From Planctomycetota bacterium (GTDB lineage Bacteria > Planctomycetota > UBA1135 > UBA2386): 45,904 nt of DNA. Positions 25,692-33,844 of this stretch are shown in pieces. Each line of letters starts with the position of its first letter. The first letter of the stretch is position 1. Position numbers and translations under genes: made by a program. The notes under the pieces are model-generated. The model worked only from the letters and a program-made list of their open reading frames with translations. It did no database searches and was not told the origin of the DNA. The DNA is taken from contig BJHM01000005.1 of the NCBI GenBank assembly GCA_014192625.1, forward strand, positions 68,894-114,797. The letters are read 5' to 3'.

Positions 25692-26987
25692 TCAGGGTGC
25701 CAGTAGCAAGGACCTCACCTGCGTGGCGCCGAGTAACTGCAGGCCACTGTCGGAAAAGGCGCACGCAGCGATCAGACGTGTGCCGGCAGGCAGGCCAGGG
25801 TTGTTGAGTTGGAGTTGGTTGTGGCCAAGTGCATCGAGGGCAGCAAACGAAGTTATGCCGATGAAGAGACTGTTGTCCCACGGGATGCTTTGCTCGAAGC
25901 CTTGAACCGTAAGGGTGAAAGCGTTGAGGTTTTGCGCGAGTGCGAGTCCAAAGATCGCTATGCCGTTTGGCGTTGCCTGTTGCACTTGCAGCGTGAAGGG
26001 GCCGCGCGGGATTACGCTGAAGTTGCCAGCAGTGAGCCCTGCACTGCGTGGCTGGATCTTGCGCAACTGGCTCACTTGCAGAAAGTCCGTCTCATGCAAA
26101 CGCAGTTCGCCAGAACTAGTCGTTGAATACGGCTCAAACTCGCCGCTGCTGCCGATGAATTGCAGCGTGCCGCAGCTGACGTTCGAGACCGTGTAGTCGA
26201 TGAAGTTGGTGGTCCATGGAGACTGGTGGAGCTGATTGATTTCGCCGACCGTTCCGTTGAGCCAGTCGATGAAGAACAGATCGTCGTCGGTGTCGAGGGC
26301 GAGATCGCCAACCGCGTCGAGGCCGGTGACCATGACCTGCGCGTTTGCGAGCGACAACGATCCCGCGCCGAGTTGCGCGAGCGTGATTTGCAGCGCGCTC
26401 CAGCGCAGGATCTGGACGCTGCCTGAAGGCGGCGGGAAGCTCTGGGGCGCGGTGGCGTAGATCAGGTCGCCATGGGCATCGATGGCGAGTGCACCGGAGG
26501 CGCCCCCCACGCTGCCCAACGCAGTCGTCACACCCGTAGTCAGATCGAGCCAGATGAGATCGTTGTCGCTGGCGCCAAAGCCGCCCGTCTTGGCGGAGAT
26601 GACGACGGTGGTCGGCGACAACTCAGCGGCGTCATATGGCAGGACTAGGTTGTTGAGTAGGATCGGCAGCGCGCCCACCGAAGTGGCCAGCAAGTAGACA
26701 TCGCCGAAGCTGCTGTCAGCAAACAGCAGCGCGCCGTTTCTGAGGGGCACGAGGAACGCGCCAAAGTGTGGGACGGAGAAGTGGAGCAGGGAGCGCGGCG
26801 CAAGGCCGGTCTCCTGCAGGGTCACATCGGTGCCGTCAAACCACGCAATCGCATTGGTTAGCACGGCAGGGTAGCCGGCGCTGTTGGGCAGGGAATGAAG
26901 GCTTGAGCTGTAACCATCCGGAACGGACTGAGCAAAGAGACTGCCAGCTAGTGCCAGAAACGCAGAACACCTAGACAATAGATTCAC
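25692..26987 (-). CDS. Secreted beta-propeller-like protein downstream of a B12 riboswitch
   Basis: The start is GTG 26987 with GGAG about 9 bases upstream. The 431-residue product has a signal peptide (residues 1-19, ending SLFAQ). Repeats such as VVISAKTGGFGASDNDLIWLD, GALAIDAHGDLIYAT and DLALDTDDDLFFIDWLNG resemble blades of an NHL/SMP-30-like propeller. The C-terminal 100 residues (FTLTVQGFEQSIPWDNSLF, then AGTRLIAACAFSDSGLQLLG) look like a module I associate with planctomycete secreted proteins. I know no function. The only upstream regulatory element is a cobalamin riboswitch about 290 bases away, so its expression may drop when B12 is plentiful. Confidence 0.72.
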   Translation of the reverse strand: MNLLSRCSAFLALAGSLFAQSVPDGYSSSLHSLPNSAGYPAVLTNAIAWFDGTDVTLQETGLAPRSLLHFSVPHFGAFLVPLRNGALLFADSSFGDVYLLATSVGALPILLNNLVLPYDAAELSPTTVVISAKTGGFGASDNDLIWLDLTTGVTTALGSVGGASGALAIDAHGDLIYATAPQSFPPPSGSVQILRWSALQITLAQLGAGSLSLANAQVMVTGLDAVGDLALDTDDDLFFIDWLNGTVGEINQLHQSPWTTNFIDYTVSNVSCGTLQFIGSSGEFEPYSTTSSGELRLHETDFLQVSQLRKIQPRSAGLTAGNFSVIPRGPFTLQVQQATPNGIAIFGLALAQNLNAFTLTVQGFEQSIPWDNSLFIGITSFAALDALGHNQLQLNNPGLPAGTRLIAACAFSDSGLQLLGATQVRSLLLAP

Positions 26988-27277
26988 GGGGGCACTCCAA
27001 GGGCGCCGTCAGTTCTTGCGACTGCCGGCAGCAGGAAAAACGCGGGGTCCATGTTGGACCGCGCATTTGGATGCTGGAACCGTTGCCCGGTCGTCGCTTG
27101 CATTTCGTGCGAGGGGCAGTGGCAGGGGCGGCAATGTGGTCGATCTTCGCGCCGCTGTGCCGCTGCTGCCCTGAGGCTCTAAATCGCAGTTGCGCACGCG
27201 CAGCTAAAAAAGATATTGCAGCCACTTCCAGTGTCATGCGCACGGAGATGGGGCGACGGTCGGGCAGTGATCCCAGG
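26988..27277 (-). other. Leader between riboswitch and secreted-protein gene
   Basis: This 290-base stretch would be the untranslated leader between the riboswitch and GTG 26987. A 90-codon open frame (27243 to 26971) crosses it and overlaps the next gene by 17 bp in another frame. Its arginine- and cysteine-rich composition argues against a real protein. A T6 run (TATCTTTTTTAGC on the minus strand, about 27210) lies downstream of the riboswitch without a strong hairpin directly before it, so I cannot call a terminator. Confidence 0.4.
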
Positions 27278-27430
27278 CCTGTGAAAGATATTCTGGCTTC
27301 CGGATTGTCCTACTAACTCACCTTCCCAACCTTGCCAACGAGGCAGGGTCAGTGGTCTTGAGCGTTCGTCCTCGGTTACAGCTGCGGGACAGCGTCGGAT
27401 TTGCACCGACTTTCCTGCAAAGGCGCGACG
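27278..27430 (-). ncRNA. Cobalamin (B12) riboswitch
   Basis: Read on the minus strand, the segment shows the conserved core in order. First comes GGAAAGTCGGTGCAAATCC with its complement GTCGG/CCGAC, then GCTGTCCCGCAGCTGTAA, then the CCACTG box. GGTTGGGAAGG follows, then AGTAGGAC, and finally CCGGAAGCCAGAATATC. This matches the adenosylcobalamin-class aptamer consensus. These RNAs usually shut off B12 uptake or synthesis genes, or B12-independent isoenzymes, when cobalamin binds. The gene that follows on this strand is the 431-residue secreted protein, not a recognised B12 gene. Outer boundaries are approximate because the P1 stem could not be paired with confidence. Confidence 0.92.
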
Positions 27431-27574
27431 AAGTTATCCCAAAGTGTTTGTAAATCAATATGCCACTTATTTAGCTGCCGCAGGAAATGTTGGCACGGCT
27501 GACTGACTAAGTGGCTTTTTTTGCAGCCTATATTTCCCTACCTTGCTTCATTTCTCCAACCACTAAGGAACCTT
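27431..27574. other. Divergent promoter region for riboswitch and TM2 gene
   Basis: This A/T-richer stretch lies between the riboswitch (-) and the TM2 gene (+). On the plus strand, AAGGA at 27565-27569 is a good ribosome binding site for ATG 27575. On the minus strand TTGATTTACA...GATAAC lies just ahead of the riboswitch, but the spacing is poor for a standard promoter. No gene is visible. Confidence 0.4.
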
Positions 27575-27850
27575 ATGAGTGCTATGCCACCGCTGCCGCA
27601 AAGTAGTTCAACTCCACCGGTGCAGAGCCAGCGTGTGCTCGCAGGCGTGATGGGGCTGTTGGTCGGCGGGCTCGGTATTCATCGGTTCGTACTCGGGGAT
27701 ACCCAGGGCGGCTTATTGCGGATTCTGATCAGTTTCATCACTTGCGGCATTGGTAGCCTGATCGGGTTCGTGGAAGGCATTATTTACCTGACGAAGTCCG
27801 ACGAAGAGTTTGTGCGGGTCTATCAAGTCGAGAAGAAGGGCTGGTTCTAG
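27575..27850 (+). CDS. TM2 domain membrane protein
   Basis: ATG 27575 with an AAGGA site 5 bases upstream gives a 91-residue protein; an upstream open extension lacks such a site. After a Pro/Ser/Gln-rich cytoplasmic head (1-20) it has the TM2 signature: a first helix AGVMGLLVGGLGIHRFVLGD, a short turn, and a second helix (LLRILISFITCGIGSLIGFVEGI). A polar tail YLTKSDEEFVRVY follows. The GxxGxHRFYLG-like motif is diagnostic. TM2 proteins are small bacterial and eukaryotic membrane proteins without a defined bacterial function. Confidence 0.92.
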   Translation: MSAMPPLPQSSSTPPVQSQRVLAGVMGLLVGGLGIHRFVLGDTQGGLLRILISFITCGIGSLIGFVEGIIYLTKSDEEFVRVYQVEKKGWF

Positions 27851-27868
27851 GCAAGGCCAGCCTTTGCC
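27850..27868 (+). terminator. Weak hairpin after the TM2 gene
   Basis: GGCAAGG (27850-27856) pairs with CTTTGCC (27862-27868) around a 5-base loop, with one G-U pair. It begins at the last base of the stop codon. There is no T-run after it, so it could be a Rho-assisted stop or an mRNA end protector rather than an intrinsic terminator. Confidence 0.3.
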
Positions 27869-28044
27869 CGTCGGCAGGACAAAGGCGGTGCTCGGGACGA
27901 AAAACCTGAGCTGCTAGCAATCCCCTTGGCCGCATTACTGCCCGTCAGATGGGTTGCTGTGCGTCGGTGCTTTGGCCCCATCTTGCCACTGTCGTGGAAA
28001 CATCAAGCCATCCGCAGCGTTGACCCTGACCATGGCAGTTCGTT

Positions 28045-28944
28045 ATGGTTCGCCCCCTTTGCTCGGCGGCGATCAGGTCTAGAACGCCCAAAGATCCAGT
28101 GCGCAAAGTAGTCCCTATCACGGATGGCATCGTCCTCGGCGGCGACGGTTTCGTCGTCTTTGCAGGTCCGTGTGCAGTGGAGACTCGCGAGCAGTTGTTC
28201 GCCAGTGCGGATGCGGTCGCCGCGGCTGGCGCAGGTATCTTGCGCGGAGGTGCTTACAAACCCCGCACGTCGCATCGCTCGTTTCAGGGGCTTGGCCCAG
28301 AGGGGCTCAGCCTGTTGTCTGAGGCCTCGGCTCGAACTGGCTTGCCGGTGGTGACTGAGGTGATGGACCCGCGCGATGTCGATCGCGTTGCCGAAAGTTC
28401 GGCGATTCTGCAGATCGGCAGTCGCAACATGCAGAACTTCGCCCTGTTGCGTGAAGTGGGTCGCCGGGGCCTGCCAGTGTTGCTGAAGCGTGGCGCGGCA
28501 GCCACCTTGGACGAACTGGTTGCGGCGGCGGGCTACATCCAAGCCGAGGGCAACGACCGAGTCATTTTATGTGAGCGTGGGATCCGCGGATTTGACCCAA
28601 CTACCCGCTATGTGCTCGACCTTGCCGCTGTGCCAGTGCTGCGTGAGCGCACCGACTTGCCGATCATCGTCGACCCTAGTCACGGCACGGGCCGCAGTGT
28701 GCTGGTTGGACCAATGGCCAAGGCCGCAGCAGCCGCTGGCGCGGATGGCCTGATGATCGAAGTTCACGCCAATCCTGAGCAGGCCCTATGCGACGGAATG
28801 CAGGCTTTGCGACCCCAAGAGTTTGCCCAGTTGATGAGCGAACTTCGTCGCCTCGTTCCCCTACTCGGGCGACGCATGCTCAGGCCCCAATCCGTGAGTG
28901 AGTCAAAGCACCTAGGGACCGCTGATGAGTTTATTGCTCCATGA
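28045..28944 (+). CDS. aroF: 3-deoxy-7-phosphoheptulonate (DAHP) synthase, type I-beta
   Basis: The 299-residue enzyme joins phosphoenolpyruvate and erythrose-4-phosphate in the first shikimate step. Motifs are FAGPCAVE (39-46) and LRGGAYKPRTSHRSFQG (66-82), then QIGSRNMQNFALL, and the metal/PEP residues in LKRGAAATLDE, LCERG and VDPSHGTGRS. The beta-type barrel is present without an added ACT or chorismate mutase regulatory domain, so feedback control is not evident. ATG 28045 is used; GTG 28099 is a possible later start. Its stop overlaps tpiA by 4 bp. Confidence 0.93.
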   Translation: MVRPLCSAAIRSRTPKDPVRKVVPITDGIVLGGDGFVVFAGPCAVETREQLFASADAVAAAGAGILRGGAYKPRTSHRSFQGLGPEGLSLLSEASARTGLPVVTEVMDPRDVDRVAESSAILQIGSRNMQNFALLREVGRRGLPVLLKRGAAATLDELVAAAGYIQAEGNDRVILCERGIRGFDPTTRYVLDLAAVPVLRERTDLPIIVDPSHGTGRSVLVGPMAKAAAAAGADGLMIEVHANPEQALCDGMQALRPQEFAQLMSELRRLVPLLGRRMLRPQSVSESKHLGTADEFIAP

Positions 28945-29711
28945 CTAACCGCCTTCGTAAGCCATACATCGCCGGCAACTGGAAGATGAATCTCGACCGG
29001 TCCAAGTGCCTCGCCCTAGTAAAGGTCATCAAGGGCCGCCTGCGCGACGGCAACGACCGCGAGGTCGGCGTCTTTGTGCCGTCCCTCTACCTCGCTGATG
29101 TGTCCGCGGTGGCGCAGGGTTCGCCGCTCGGCATCGGCAGCCAGAATATGTGGTTTGAGGATAGTGGCGCGTTCACTGGCGAGCTCGCGGCGCGCATGCT
29201 GCGCGAGGTCGGTGCCGATCGAGTTTTGGTCGGCCACAGTGAGCGCCGCCAACTGTTTCAAGAGCCGGATTCTTGGATGAGCAAGAAGCTGCGCAACTCG
29301 CTCGATCACGATTTGCTGCCGATTTACTGCATCGGCGAAACCCTCGATGAGCGCAAGGCCAACCGCACGGACCGCACCATCAAGCGGCAGTTGGAGTCCG
29401 GTTTCGAAACGCTGCGCGCAGAGGAAACGCACCGCATCACGATTGCCTACGAGCCGATCTGGGCAATAGGCACCGGCGAAACCGCGACTGCCGAGCAGGT
29501 TGCCGCGGTGCACAAGATGATCCGCCGCTGGCTCGTGCAGCGGTTCGGCGAACCAGCGGCCAACATGGTCCGCATTCTGTATGGCGGCAGCGTCAAGCCT
29601 GACAATGCCAAACAACTTATGGCCATCGACGAAGTCGACGGCCTCTTGGTCGGCGGCGCTAGCCTGCAGGCCGAAACCTTCCTTCCCATCATCGAGTTTG
29701 ACGCCAGATGA
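28941..29711 (+). CDS. tpiA: Triosephosphate isomerase
   Basis: This 256-residue protein is full length. It interconverts dihydroxyacetone phosphate and glyceraldehyde-3-phosphate in the cytoplasm. Active-site residues are all present: N13 and K15 in AGNWKMN, H99 in LVGHSERR, and E171 in AYEPIWAIGTG. The flexible loop and the phosphate-binding ILYGGSVKPDN and LLVGGASL segments are intact. It overlaps both neighbours by 4 bp (ATGA at 28941 and 29708), so aroF-tpiA-secG are translationally coupled. A tpiA-secG pair is common in bacteria. Confidence 0.97.
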   Translation: MTNRLRKPYIAGNWKMNLDRSKCLALVKVIKGRLRDGNDREVGVFVPSLYLADVSAVAQGSPLGIGSQNMWFEDSGAFTGELAARMLREVGADRVLVGHSERRQLFQEPDSWMSKKLRNSLDHDLLPIYCIGETLDERKANRTDRTIKRQLESGFETLRAEETHRITIAYEPIWAIGTGETATAEQVAAVHKMIRRWLVQRFGEPAANMVRILYGGSVKPDNAKQLMAIDEVDGLLVGGASLQAETFLPIIEFDAR

Positions 29712-29935
29712 ACATTCTTCACTACGCCTGTTGGCTGCTATTTTTCGTTTCGTCCGTCCTGCTGATTATCGTCGTCCTGTTGCAGGAGTCGAAGGGCGGC
29801 GGCCTGTCCGAAGCGTTTGGCGGCGTCGGTGCCGAGACCTTCGGCGTAAAGAGCGGCGGCATCAACAAGGTGACCTTCGGGCTCGCGTTGCTGTTCTGCG
29901 TGTCAGCGTTGGTCATCAATGCTACTTGGACCTGA
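29708..29935 (+). CDS. secG: Preprotein translocase subunit SecG
   Basis: The 75-residue protein has two membrane helices (about 4-25 and 53-72) joined by the SecG loop LLQESKGGGLSEAFGGVGAE, the family signature. It assists SecYEG during export. The start overlaps the tpiA stop by 4 bp. The last four codons and the stop (GCT ACT TGG ACC TGA) are the first part of a 30-bp tandem repeat that continues past the gene. Units in which the array differs would not change the protein. Confidence 0.96.
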   Translation: MNILHYACWLLFFVSSVLLIIVVLLQESKGGGLSEAFGGVGAETFGVKSGGINKVTFGLALLFCVSALVINATWT

Positions 29936-30060
29936 GGGAGTCAGGTCAATGCTACTTGGACCTGAGGGAGTCAGTTCCACGCCGCTTGGACCTGAGGGAT
30001 TCAGTTCCACGCCGCATGGACCTGAGGGATTCAGTTCCACGCCGCATGGACCTGAGCCGC
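29921..30060. repeat. 30-bp tandem repeat, 4.7 copies, starting inside secG
   Basis: Units begin at 29921, 29951, 29981, 30011 and 30041 (the last is 20 bp). The core TTGGACCTGAGGGA is nearly constant. Each unit contains a stem-loop: in the first, GACCTGA pairs perfectly with TCAGGTC around GGGAG. In the next three, GGACCTGA pairs with TCAGTTCC with one mismatch. The first unit doubles as the secG 3' end and stop, indicating that the array arose by duplication of that end. The stem-loops may act in 3' end protection or termination before yicC. Confidence 0.95.
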
Positions 30061-30094
30061 TCCGTGTTGGCGTGCTGCTAAGCAGGCTTGCCCT

Positions 30095-30970
30095 GTGAGC
30101 GGCCTGCAGACCGTGAGCATGACCGGACTAGGGTCTGCCTCAGGCTTGACTGAGGTTGGTGCGCTGCGGATCGAACTGCGGAGCGTCAATGGCCGTGGCC
30201 TCACGGTGAAGCAGCGGTTGTGCCCCGAGGCGCTCTGCTTTGAGGTGGCGTTCGATGAAGTGGTGCGCGCCAACTTGACGCGCGGCACTGTGACCATGAT
30301 CGTCGAACGTACTGATGGCGGTTCGGGCTACGACCGTAGCTCGCTGCGCCGGTTGCTTGCCGACTTGCGCGGCCTCGCTGTGGATCTCGGACTGCGCGAT
30401 GACTTGTCGCTGCGCGATCTCCTCTCGATGGCCAGTGCCTCGGCGCGCGCAGAGTCAGGCTCGCGGCCACTGCCGCCGGAGGTTGCTGCGTTGTTGCAGC
30501 GCGCGGTCAGCGATCTGCGTCGGCATCGCCACACCGATGGCACTGCCACGGTCGCAGCGATTCTCACGCAGATCAATGAGCTGGATCGGCTGTCCGGCAT
30601 AGCAGCTGCGCGTGCGCCGGAAGTAGTCCGCGCGCATGGTGAAAAGCTACAGAAGCGCGTCAACGAACAGCTCGCCGCGCACGGGTTGCAGTTGGAGCCA
30701 GGTGAGATCCTGCGCGAACTGGCGTTGTTTGCCGATCGCGCGGATACCGCCGAAGAGTTGCAACGGCTCGCCGCGCACATCGTGGCAACGCGCACGCTGC
30801 TCGTGCAAGGTGGCGAGCTTGGCCGCAAGCTCGAGTTCTTGTTGCAGGAGTTGCTGCGCGAAACCAACACACTTGGTTCCAAGTCACCAGACGTTGCGAT
30901 GGCGCATACCGTTGTTGCGATGAAGTCCTGCATCGACAAGCTCAAGGAGCAGGCGGCCAATCTCGAATGA
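30095..30970 (+). CDS. yicC: YicC/YloC family endoribonuclease
   Basis: The protein is 291 residues from GTG 30095; GTG 30113 would give a start closer to the usual M..SMTGFG beginning. The N-terminus SMTGLGSASG, the ELRSVNGRGLTVKQRLCPE block and the C-terminal GRKLEFLLQELLRETNTLGSKS match the YicC family. E. coli YicC is reported as an endoribonuclease linked to small-RNA turnover. It is commonly paired with gmk, as here, where the stop overlaps gmk by 4 bp. Confidence 0.93.
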   Translation: MSGLQTVSMTGLGSASGLTEVGALRIELRSVNGRGLTVKQRLCPEALCFEVAFDEVVRANLTRGTVTMIVERTDGGSGYDRSSLRRLLADLRGLAVDLGLRDDLSLRDLLSMASASARAESGSRPLPPEVAALLQRAVSDLRRHRHTDGTATVAAILTQINELDRLSGIAAARAPEVVRAHGEKLQKRVNEQLAAHGLQLEPGEILRELALFADRADTAEELQRLAAHIVATRTLLVQGGELGRKLEFLLQELLRETNTLGSKSPDVAMAHTVVAMKSCIDKLKEQAANLE

Positions 30971-31530
30971 CCGCGCAAGGCAAGCTCGTGGTGATCTCGG
31001 GGCCTTCGGGTGCTGGCAAGACCTCGGTCTGCAAGGCGCTGAAGCAGCAGGCTGGAGTCGAGTTCTCGGTGTCCGCAACTACGCGGGCCATGCGTCCCGG
31101 CGAGATTGCCGGTGTCGACTATCACTTCCTCGCATACTCCGATTTTGAGGCGCGCGCCAAGCGGGGCGAGTTCTTGGAGTGGGCTAGCTACAACGGCAAC
31201 CTCTACGGCACGCCGCGTTGGCCAATGGATGCAGCGATTGCTAGGGGCCGCACTTTCTTGCTGGAGATCGAGGTGAAGGGCACGAAACAATTGCGTGAGC
31301 AGCGCGTGCCTGGCCTCTACTTGTTTATTGCCCCGCCAAACCTCGCGGCATTGCGCGAGCGGCTCGAACGTCGCGGTGCAAACACTCCGGCCGACATTGC
31401 TGCGCGTGTTCGCATCGCCGAGGAAGAGATTGTGGCGGCGGGCAGCGATCAAGCTCTATACGACCACATCTTGGTCAACGAGGATCTTGCGGCCACGATC
31501 CGGCGCGTCGAAGAGTTGATTCGCTCGTGA
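30967..31530 (+). CDS. gmk: Guanylate kinase
   Basis: This 187-residue enzyme phosphorylates GMP to GDP with ATP. The P-loop is GPSGAGKTS (12-20). The GMP-binding region holds SATTRAMRPGEIAGVDYHFL and EFLEWASYNGNLYGTP, and the lid region has RRGANTPADIAARV. The size is normal for the family. It overlaps yicC by 4 bp and is followed 30 bp later by the PrmA-like methyltransferase gene. The rpoZ gene that often follows gmk is absent here. Confidence 0.96.
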   Translation: MTAQGKLVVISGPSGAGKTSVCKALKQQAGVEFSVSATTRAMRPGEIAGVDYHFLAYSDFEARAKRGEFLEWASYNGNLYGTPRWPMDAAIARGRTFLLEIEVKGTKQLREQRVPGLYLFIAPPNLAALRERLERRGANTPADIAARVRIAEEEIVAAGSDQALYDHILVNEDLAATIRRVEELIRS

Positions 31531-31560
31531 TGCTGCACTGCATGGCGCTGCTGCGCTGAG

Positions 31561-32328
31561 ATGCGCGCCTTCCGCATCACTGGCAACGACCTGACGTCGG
31601 CGCTCGACCTGCTGCATGTGCATGCGGAATTGCTTGGGGTTGTCGAGGAGGATTGTGCGATCACCGTCTGGCTCGAAACGGATCTGCCGATGCTCGACCG
31701 CCATCTAGTGAAGATCGAAGAGTTGCCGTTTGAGATCGCCAATGCCACGGCGACTGGCCTCGAGAACGACCGCGCCATTTTGGTCGCTTGCGATCTTCTG
31801 GTGCGGCCGCCATGGGTAGCCTCGGAGCCTGCTTTTCACGGCATCGAACTCGTGGTGCCGCGCGGCATGGCCTTTGGCAGCGGCGAGCACGCAAGCACGC
31901 AGGCCGCGTTGCTAGTGTTGCACTCCGTGTGGCGGCCAGTTGCGAGTTTGATCGATGTTGGGACGGGGTCTGGGATCCTCGCGTGCTACGCGGCAGTTCG
32001 CGGTTGCGCACAAATCGGCGCATGTGACATCGAGCTAGCGGCAGTGCAGGCAGCGCGCGAACTTTTACCGCATGCGGAAGTCGCGCTCGGCGGGCCAGAG
32101 TCGTTGTCGTTTGTTGCGGACCTGGTAGTCGCCAACATGACCGGCACCGAACTCGGCGCAGCGTTGCCCGCGATCTTCTCGCGATGGAATCGTCGCGCGC
32201 CCTTGGTGCTGTCCGGAATGCGTCCGCACGAGGTCATCGGTATCGAGTCGCGTGTGGTCGGCGAAGTGGTGGCGCGCGAACGCATCGGCGACTTCTGTGC
32301 GTTTGCAGTGCAGTCCGTCAGCTTTTGA
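31561..32328 (+). CDS. prmA: Ribosomal protein L11 methyltransferase-like (PrmA)
   Basis: The 255-residue protein is somewhat shorter than typical PrmA (about 290), mainly in the N-terminal substrate domain. The PrmA-specific FGSGEHASTQ (105-114) precedes SAM motif I LIDVGTGSGILA (130-141). Motif IV is ANMTG, where PrmA normally has NI. PrmA trimethylates ribosomal protein L11. The substituted motif IV and short N-terminus leave open a related protein-methyltransferase role. The 3' end overlaps the convergent rsmJ-like gene by 11 bp. Confidence 0.82.
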   Translation: MRAFRITGNDLTSALDLLHVHAELLGVVEEDCAITVWLETDLPMLDRHLVKIEELPFEIANATATGLENDRAILVACDLLVRPPWVASEPAFHGIELVVPRGMAFGSGEHASTQAALLVLHSVWRPVASLIDVGTGSGILACYAAVRGCAQIGACDIELAAVQAARELLPHAEVALGGPESLSFVADLVVANMTGTELGAALPAIFSRWNRRAPLVLSGMRPHEVIGIESRVVGEVVARERIGDFCAFAVQSVSF

Positions 32329-33082
32329 CTTGCAGATAAACGTCGAAGCGCACGCGCTCGCCATTGACGGTGAATGACGGGAGCTCACGCAGCGGTTGCA
32401 AGTGCGGATGCCGTTTCACTACCACGCGATCGTTGGCAACGGCAAATGCTGCGTGCAACAAAAGCGAAGTGTCGCCGTCCTCGGCAAGCAGGCGGCAGAC
32501 TTGCATCTCCTTCTTCACTTGGCTCTGGCTCGAGAACTCGAACATCGGATCGAGGTAGACGATGTCTGGCCGGTCGGCGGGCGAAATAGCCGCCATCAGA
32601 GCGATCGCATCGCCGCAATGGACCGTGATCTGGTGCGCGAGACCACTGCGCTCCGCGACATCGAAGAGCAGTGCTGCAAGGGCAGCGTTCTGCTCGCATG
32701 CGGTGACTTCGCAACCCAGGCGGGCGAGCAGCAGGCAATCGCGGCCAAGGCCTGCGGTCGCATCTAAAACGCGTGGTGGTGTGGCGCGGCGATGCAATCC
32801 GATCGCGCGCGGCAGTGGTTGATCAGGTCGTGCGGTTCGCAAACGTCGCGCTAGGTCGCCGCGTGATGGATCAAGTGTGATCGAGATCGGGCCTTCGCGC
32901 ATTGGCGAGCGCAATGCCAATGCGCCGGAGAGCGTGCGCGTGAGTTGCCATTGATCGTCGCGCGGCTGCGCTTTTTGGGCGATCCCAAAGCGCTCGCATA
33001 GCGGACCATCAGAAGCCAAATACGGCGGCGTGAAGATCAGCGTTTTAGAAACTCCGGCGGTTGGCATGTAAATGCCATCCAT
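32318..33082 (-). CDS. rsmJ: 16S rRNA (guanine1516-N2)-methyltransferase-like (RsmJ)
   Basis: ATG 33082 gives 254 residues, the family's usual size; ATG 33067 is possible, and the longer open frame adds only poor sequence. SAM motif I is VLDATAGLGRDCLLLA (105-120). The catalytic motif IYLDPMFEFSSQSQVKKEM (YLDPMYP in RsmJ) starts near residue 175. The end VKRHPHLQPL...VRFDVYL is also typical. RsmJ methylates G1516 of 16S rRNA. It converges with prmA, so two translation-linked methyltransferases lie tail to tail. Confidence 0.88.
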   Translation of the reverse strand: MDGIYMPTAGVSKTLIFTPPYLASDGPLCERFGIAQKAQPRDDQWQLTRTLSGALALRSPMREGPISITLDPSRGDLARRLRTARPDQPLPRAIGLHRRATPPRVLDATAGLGRDCLLLARLGCEVTACEQNAALAALLFDVAERSGLAHQITVHCGDAIALMAAISPADRPDIVYLDPMFEFSSQSQVKKEMQVCRLLAEDGDTSLLLHAAFAVANDRVVVKRHPHLQPLRELPSFTVNGERVRFDVYLQVKS

Positions 33083-33256
33083 GAGAACTCGATGGCACCG
33101 GCGGTTCCATAAAGCGGTCTCAAATTGGCTTGCGCTCCAGCGACCTGCTTCGACCAATCCTATTATGAGTGCTAGACTTACGCATGCGGAGATTGACGTC
33201 ATCTATTCGCCGTCTTCTTCACCCTTCATAACCTATCACTCACACTTTTAGACCCC

Positions 33257-33826
33257 ATGCGACGCTTGCACCTCAAGTTGTTTTTTCTTCGTACCCGCCT
33301 GAAGCGAGAAGCCCAAGGCATTACTGCGCGGACGCTCGGCGTACGGCCGGCGACGATGTCGCACCTTGAACAGGGGCGTTCGATGCCAACACTCGCAATG
33401 CTGCTAGACCTCTGCAGGCACTACGACGTGACGCCGACGTATTTGCTCGACGACGAACGTTCGATCGAGCCTTTGGCCCGCGATCGTTGGAGCGAACGCG
33501 CCAATCTGCTTGGGCGTGGTAGCTGGCTTGAAGTGGCGGAAGGCAGCTTTGTCACGACCAATGACGGCGTGAAGCTGTGCCCAGTCGTTGCTGGTGGACG
33601 CTTCTACGACGCAAGCGTACAGGCGCAGCGCATGACTTGTGGCAGCAGCCAAGCTGCGCGCGAGCTCGATGACTCGGTCAACGCCGCAACTCGTGGTAAG
33701 GACTACGAACTCGAGTCGATGCTGAGCCGCGAGTTGTTGGGTCAGCGCAAGCCGCGCAGCAAGCCGAAGAAGGCCGCCTCGGTGCGTAGCCCTAGTGTGC
33801 CGCATGGTCTCACTGCCGAAGCCTGA
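33257..33826 (+). CDS. XRE-family helix-turn-helix regulator
   Basis: The 189-residue protein carries an N-terminal XRE/Cro helix-turn-helix (about residues 10-65: LRTRLKREAQGITARTLGVR, ATMSHLEQGRSMPTLAMLLD, then HYDVTPTYLLDD). A further domain (about 75-150) has no recognised ligand motif, and the C-terminal tail is basic (QRKPRSKPKKAAS). It probably binds DNA, possibly its own promoter or the adjacent flippase/capsule genes. The domain after the HTH is not a cupin or peptidase as far as I can see. It lies divergent from rsmJ, with a 174-bp gap. Confidence 0.88.
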   Translation: MRRLHLKLFFLRTRLKREAQGITARTLGVRPATMSHLEQGRSMPTLAMLLDLCRHYDVTPTYLLDDERSIEPLARDRWSERANLLGRGSWLEVAEGSFVTTNDGVKLCPVVAGGRFYDASVQAQRMTCGSSQAARELDDSVNAATRGKDYELESMLSRELLGQRKPRSKPKKAASVRSPSVPHGLTAEA

Positions 33827-33844
33827 TCTCGCCTCGGTCGAAGA

